Made by a program: the position numbers and the translations under genes. This document shows, one piece after another, positions 61,808 to 64,000 of a stretch of 64,000 bases of DNA. The notes below the pieces were generated by a model. It was not told the DNA's origin. It worked only from the letters and a program-made list of their open reading frames with translations, and ran no database searches. Location of the stretch: the NCBI RefSeq assembly GCF_012641265.1, contig NZ_JABAHZ010000001.1, forward strand, positions 868,001 through 932,000, given 5' to 3'. Position 1 is the first letter of the stretch; each line of letters begins with the position of its first letter. Origin of the DNA: Chitinophaga eiseniae (GTDB lineage Bacteria; Bacteroidota; Bacteroidia; Chitinophagales; Chitinophagaceae).

Positions 61808-63736
61808 TTACATTACTTTATCATTCAGGCATACCAGCTGTCCCATCTCCATTTTGAAGATACTGTCTGCCACATTAAAATAACGGTCATCATGTGTAAT
61901 CACGATCACGATTTTCTGTTGCTGCTTCATTCTTGGCAGCAGTTCGAGGTAAAAGAACTCCTTGAATTCAGGGTCCTGGTCGGCGGCACATTCATCAAAC
62001 AGGAAGATGGGCCGGTTTTCCAGCCAACATTGCAGGAGCGCCAGGCGCTTGGTTTGACCACGGGATAAATTGAGGGTGCTGAAAGTATTATTATCTACCG
62101 TTACTTTTCCATTGAGCCGGAAGAGACTAATCAGTGCTTCCGTATTTTTTTTGCTGACACCTGTTTCGGTATATACTTTCCTGAATAAATAAAAGTCACT
62201 GAATATTACGGAAAAATATTCTCCCAGCTCCCGGCCCGGTACCAGCTTACCATTGATTTTCACTTTCCCCCTGCCTGGTACATATAAGCCGGCCAGCAGC
62301 TTGGCCAGCGTTGTCTTTCCGCTACCATTGCCGCCTACCACGAACGTAATTTCTCCTTTCCGGGCTTCAAAATTAAGTGGCCCTACAAAGTATTTTTCGT
62401 CCGGCGCCTGTTCGCTACTGTATTCAAACAACACTTCTTCCGCAGTAATGCTATCCACCTCCCGGTTGCTGTATTTTTCGATGACAAAGCTATCCTGTTC
62501 TATCAGCTGCCGTATAGCCTCTTCGCTGTTGATGCTATTGGCGCCCATGAATTGTTGTATTCTTTTCCAGGCAACCTTGATGCCTACTACTTCCGGTACT
62601 GACTTTACAATCATATTCAGTGGCCCCCATAAGAAAAGGGCCCCCATGATGTAAGCTGTTACCACCTTCATATCGAGGTGGAAGATAGCGGGCAGCAGGA
62701 AGCAAGAGATACCGATACTGAGAATAAAAGCCATATCTGACACCATGGTGCGGTTGATATATTTTTTATATGCCTGGTGGATCACCTCATTATAGTTAGT
62801 ACAGCTGGTATCCAGTTCCTGCCGGTAATCCCGCCTTTTGACCTGGTGCATGATCAGCTCGCGAAATCCGTTGGAGAGGCCGAGTAGCTGGTCCATATAC
62901 ACCTCCCTGAGTTCAGATGCCCGGTGAAAATGCTTCGCTGTTTTAATGCCCATGCTGTAGTGGATGGAAAGAATAACCGCCAACACCACAAAGAGCAGTA
63001 ATACCGCCCAGGGATTGATGGTAAGAAGGTAGATGAGCACCAGTATGACGGTGATCCCCGCGGTATACAGGTTTACTGCATTGTTGCAAAAAACAGTGAT
63101 CCGTTCAATATCTTCGTTCAATACGGCGAACAGGCTACCCTTTCGTATTTTTTCAAAATCGCGGAAAGAGGTATTGAATACTTTGCTGATGATGAGTTTA
63201 TTGAGATCGAGGATAACGGTTTTGGAGATATCCAGCACCTGCTCCTTAATGATTTTGTTGGTAGTAACGTACAGGTACACACACAGGACAAAATAAAATA
63301 CGAGATAATAAAGTTTATCTCCATTGCTATTGAGGTACGTAGTAATAATGAAGATAATGCCGGCATTGGCCATGCTGGGCAGCAGGCTGATAAAAACCAG
63401 TTTGGCGCCGGGGTTATAGTATTTATTGCGATGAGGGAAAAAGTGTCCAGTAAAAAATACCAGGTAACTGAATATCAATGAGCCGGCTGCCCATAATTCA
63501 AGTGGAACAGTCGCTTCCTTAGATGCCGTGGGCGTCATCACCTGTGGTAGCAGGTAAATGCCCGCCAGCAAGGGCAATAGGAAAAGCAGCCCTGCCAGGA
63601 AGGTACCGGGCCAGCGAAAGTTTTTGAAGCTGCGTTGTTGCCGGATCACTCCTGTCACAATAAACCCCAGGTAGGCCACGGCTGCCGTGGTCAGGAAAAT
63701 GGTGATGCCTGTCAAAATCAATGATGCTTTATTCAT
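61808..63736 (-). CDS. ABC exporter of the cyclic-peptide type (permease-ATPase fusion)
   Basis: 642 residues. Three or four extra N-terminal helices (residues 5-130) precede a six-helix ABC exporter domain, as in cyclic peptide exporters of the SyrD/PvdE-like group. The ATPase has Walker A VVGGNGSGKTTLAKLL, signature LNLSRGQTKRLALLQ and Walker B PIFLFDECAADQDP. It likely exports the peptide product of this cluster to the periplasm. Its ATG overlaps the preceding dehydrogenase stop (ATGA at 63736-63733). Confidence 0.88.
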   Translation of the reverse strand: MNKASLILTGITIFLTTAAVAYLGFIVTGVIRQQRSFKNFRWPGTFLAGLLFLLPLLAGIYLLPQVMTPTASKEATVPLELWAAGSLIFSYLVFFTGHFFPHRNKYYNPGAKLVFISLLPSMANAGIIFIITTYLNSNGDKLYYLVFYFVLCVYLYVTTNKIIKEQVLDISKTVILDLNKLIISKVFNTSFRDFEKIRKGSLFAVLNEDIERITVFCNNAVNLYTAGITVILVLIYLLTINPWAVLLLFVVLAVILSIHYSMGIKTAKHFHRASELREVYMDQLLGLSNGFRELIMHQVKRRDYRQELDTSCTNYNEVIHQAYKKYINRTMVSDMAFILSIGISCFLLPAIFHLDMKVVTAYIMGALFLWGPLNMIVKSVPEVVGIKVAWKRIQQFMGANSINSEEAIRQLIEQDSFVIEKYSNREVDSITAEEVLFEYSSEQAPDEKYFVGPLNFEARKGEITFVVGGNGSGKTTLAKLLAGLYVPGRGKVKINGKLVPGRELGEYFSVIFSDFYLFRKVYTETGVSKKNTEALISLFRLNGKVTVDNNTFSTLNLSRGQTKRLALLQCWLENRPIFLFDECAADQDPEFKEFFYLELLPRMKQQQKIVIVITHDDRYFNVADSIFKMEMGQLVCLNDKVM

Positions 63737-64000
63737 GTGGATGGTATGTAGTATTTTTTCAATGCAAATCCGGCAATAATTCCTTCCATTACCTGTGAGG
63801 TGCCTTCAATGATTTCGAGGATTTTGGCTTCCCTGAAGAGTCTTTCTACAGGATACACATTGTAGCAGCCATTGCCGCCAAATAACTGCACGGCGTCGGT
63901 AGCGATTTCCATGGCAGTTTTGGAGGTGTAATATTTAGCGATAATAGTTTCCATCGTAGCATCCGGATCCCGTTGCTGACGTGCCTCGCCTGCTTTCCGG
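63733..64000 (-). CDS. Acyl-CoA dehydrogenase (C-terminal part, cut by window edge)
   Basis: The frame is open from the stop at 63733 to the window edge, giving the last 88 residues. MEIATDAVQLFGGNGCYNVY (split) and YPVERLFREAKILEIIEGTSQ are the classic acyl-CoA dehydrogenase C-terminal motifs. The upstream residues RKAGEARQQRDPDAT continue the helix, so the ATG at 63954 is internal, not the start. In this cluster it could desaturate or tailor a carrier-bound acyl group. Confidence 0.9.
   Translation of the reverse strand, partial: RKAGEARQQRDPDATMETIIAKYYTSKTAMEIATDAVQLFGGNGCYNVYPVERLFREAKILEIIEGTSQVMEGIIAGFALKKYYIPST

Overview
The window looks like chromosomal DNA of a Bacteroidota bacterium, most likely Chitinophagaceae and probably Chitinophaga or a close relative. 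The evidence is the mix of families (S9 and M1 peptidases, AsmA-like protein, MqnA, TPR histidine kinase, GH130), promoters of the Bacteroidota type (TTTG, about 19 bases, TAnnTTTG) and the near absence of Shine-Dalgarno sequences. No insertion sequence, phage gene or CRISPR array was seen. Genes are dense on both strands, and several apparent N-terminal extensions are ruled out because a TAnnTTTG box lies inside them.

Left part (1-15 kb). An edge-truncated multi-spanning GT-C type glycosyltransferase faces a four-gene operon (UbiA prenyltransferase, DprE1-like oxidase, DprE2-like reductase, HAD phosphatase). The operon reads like a polyprenyl-phospho-pentose (DPA-like) donor pathway. Housekeeping genes follow: desaturase, peptide-binding lipoprotein, M1 peptidase, mqnA, purB, yraN and manA. 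The 405-base gap after purB holds a purB terminator and, on the minus strand, a probable structured RNA with its own promoter box (6S-like in outline).

Central part (15-43 kb). A tightly overlapping RNA-repair operon (hen1, two different rlaP-type nucleotidyltransferases, pnkp) is followed by metY, a large AsmA-like protein, a thioredoxin-like protein, lepA, an acyl-CoA-binding protein, rocD, membrane proteins, a DPP-IV-type peptidase, TRIC and MarC membrane proteins, a complete RND efflux operon and two outer-membrane proteins. Three very long palindromes (33-37 bp arms, about 40-base loops) sit exactly at gene 3' ends. Two of them are copies of one repeat and show a compensatory base-pair change.

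Right-centre (43-56 kb). This part holds an orphan TPR histidine kinase, an Lrp/AsnC regulator divergent from a PLP histidine decarboxylase, MscS, a histone-H1-like protein and a KGG stress protein sharing an intergenic region rich in inverted repeats, small membrane proteins, transketolase, an HAD-IIB phosphatase and a GH130 mannoside phosphorylase. Two tandem tRNA-Arg(ACG) genes follow. They have identical bodies, different acceptor stems and separate promoters and terminators, and the conserved G19-C56 elbow pair is replaced by A-U in both.

Right end (56-64 kb). This is the edge of a probable lipopeptide (NRPS-type) cluster: a CmlA-like diiron metallo-beta-lactamase-fold hydroxylase, a LuxR/NarL regulator whose receiver has lost its phosphoacceptor Asp, an acyl-AMP ligase fused to a carrier protein, an Sfp-type PPTase, a cyclic-peptide-type ABC exporter and an acyl-CoA dehydrogenase cut by the window edge. 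The synthetase itself is not in the window.
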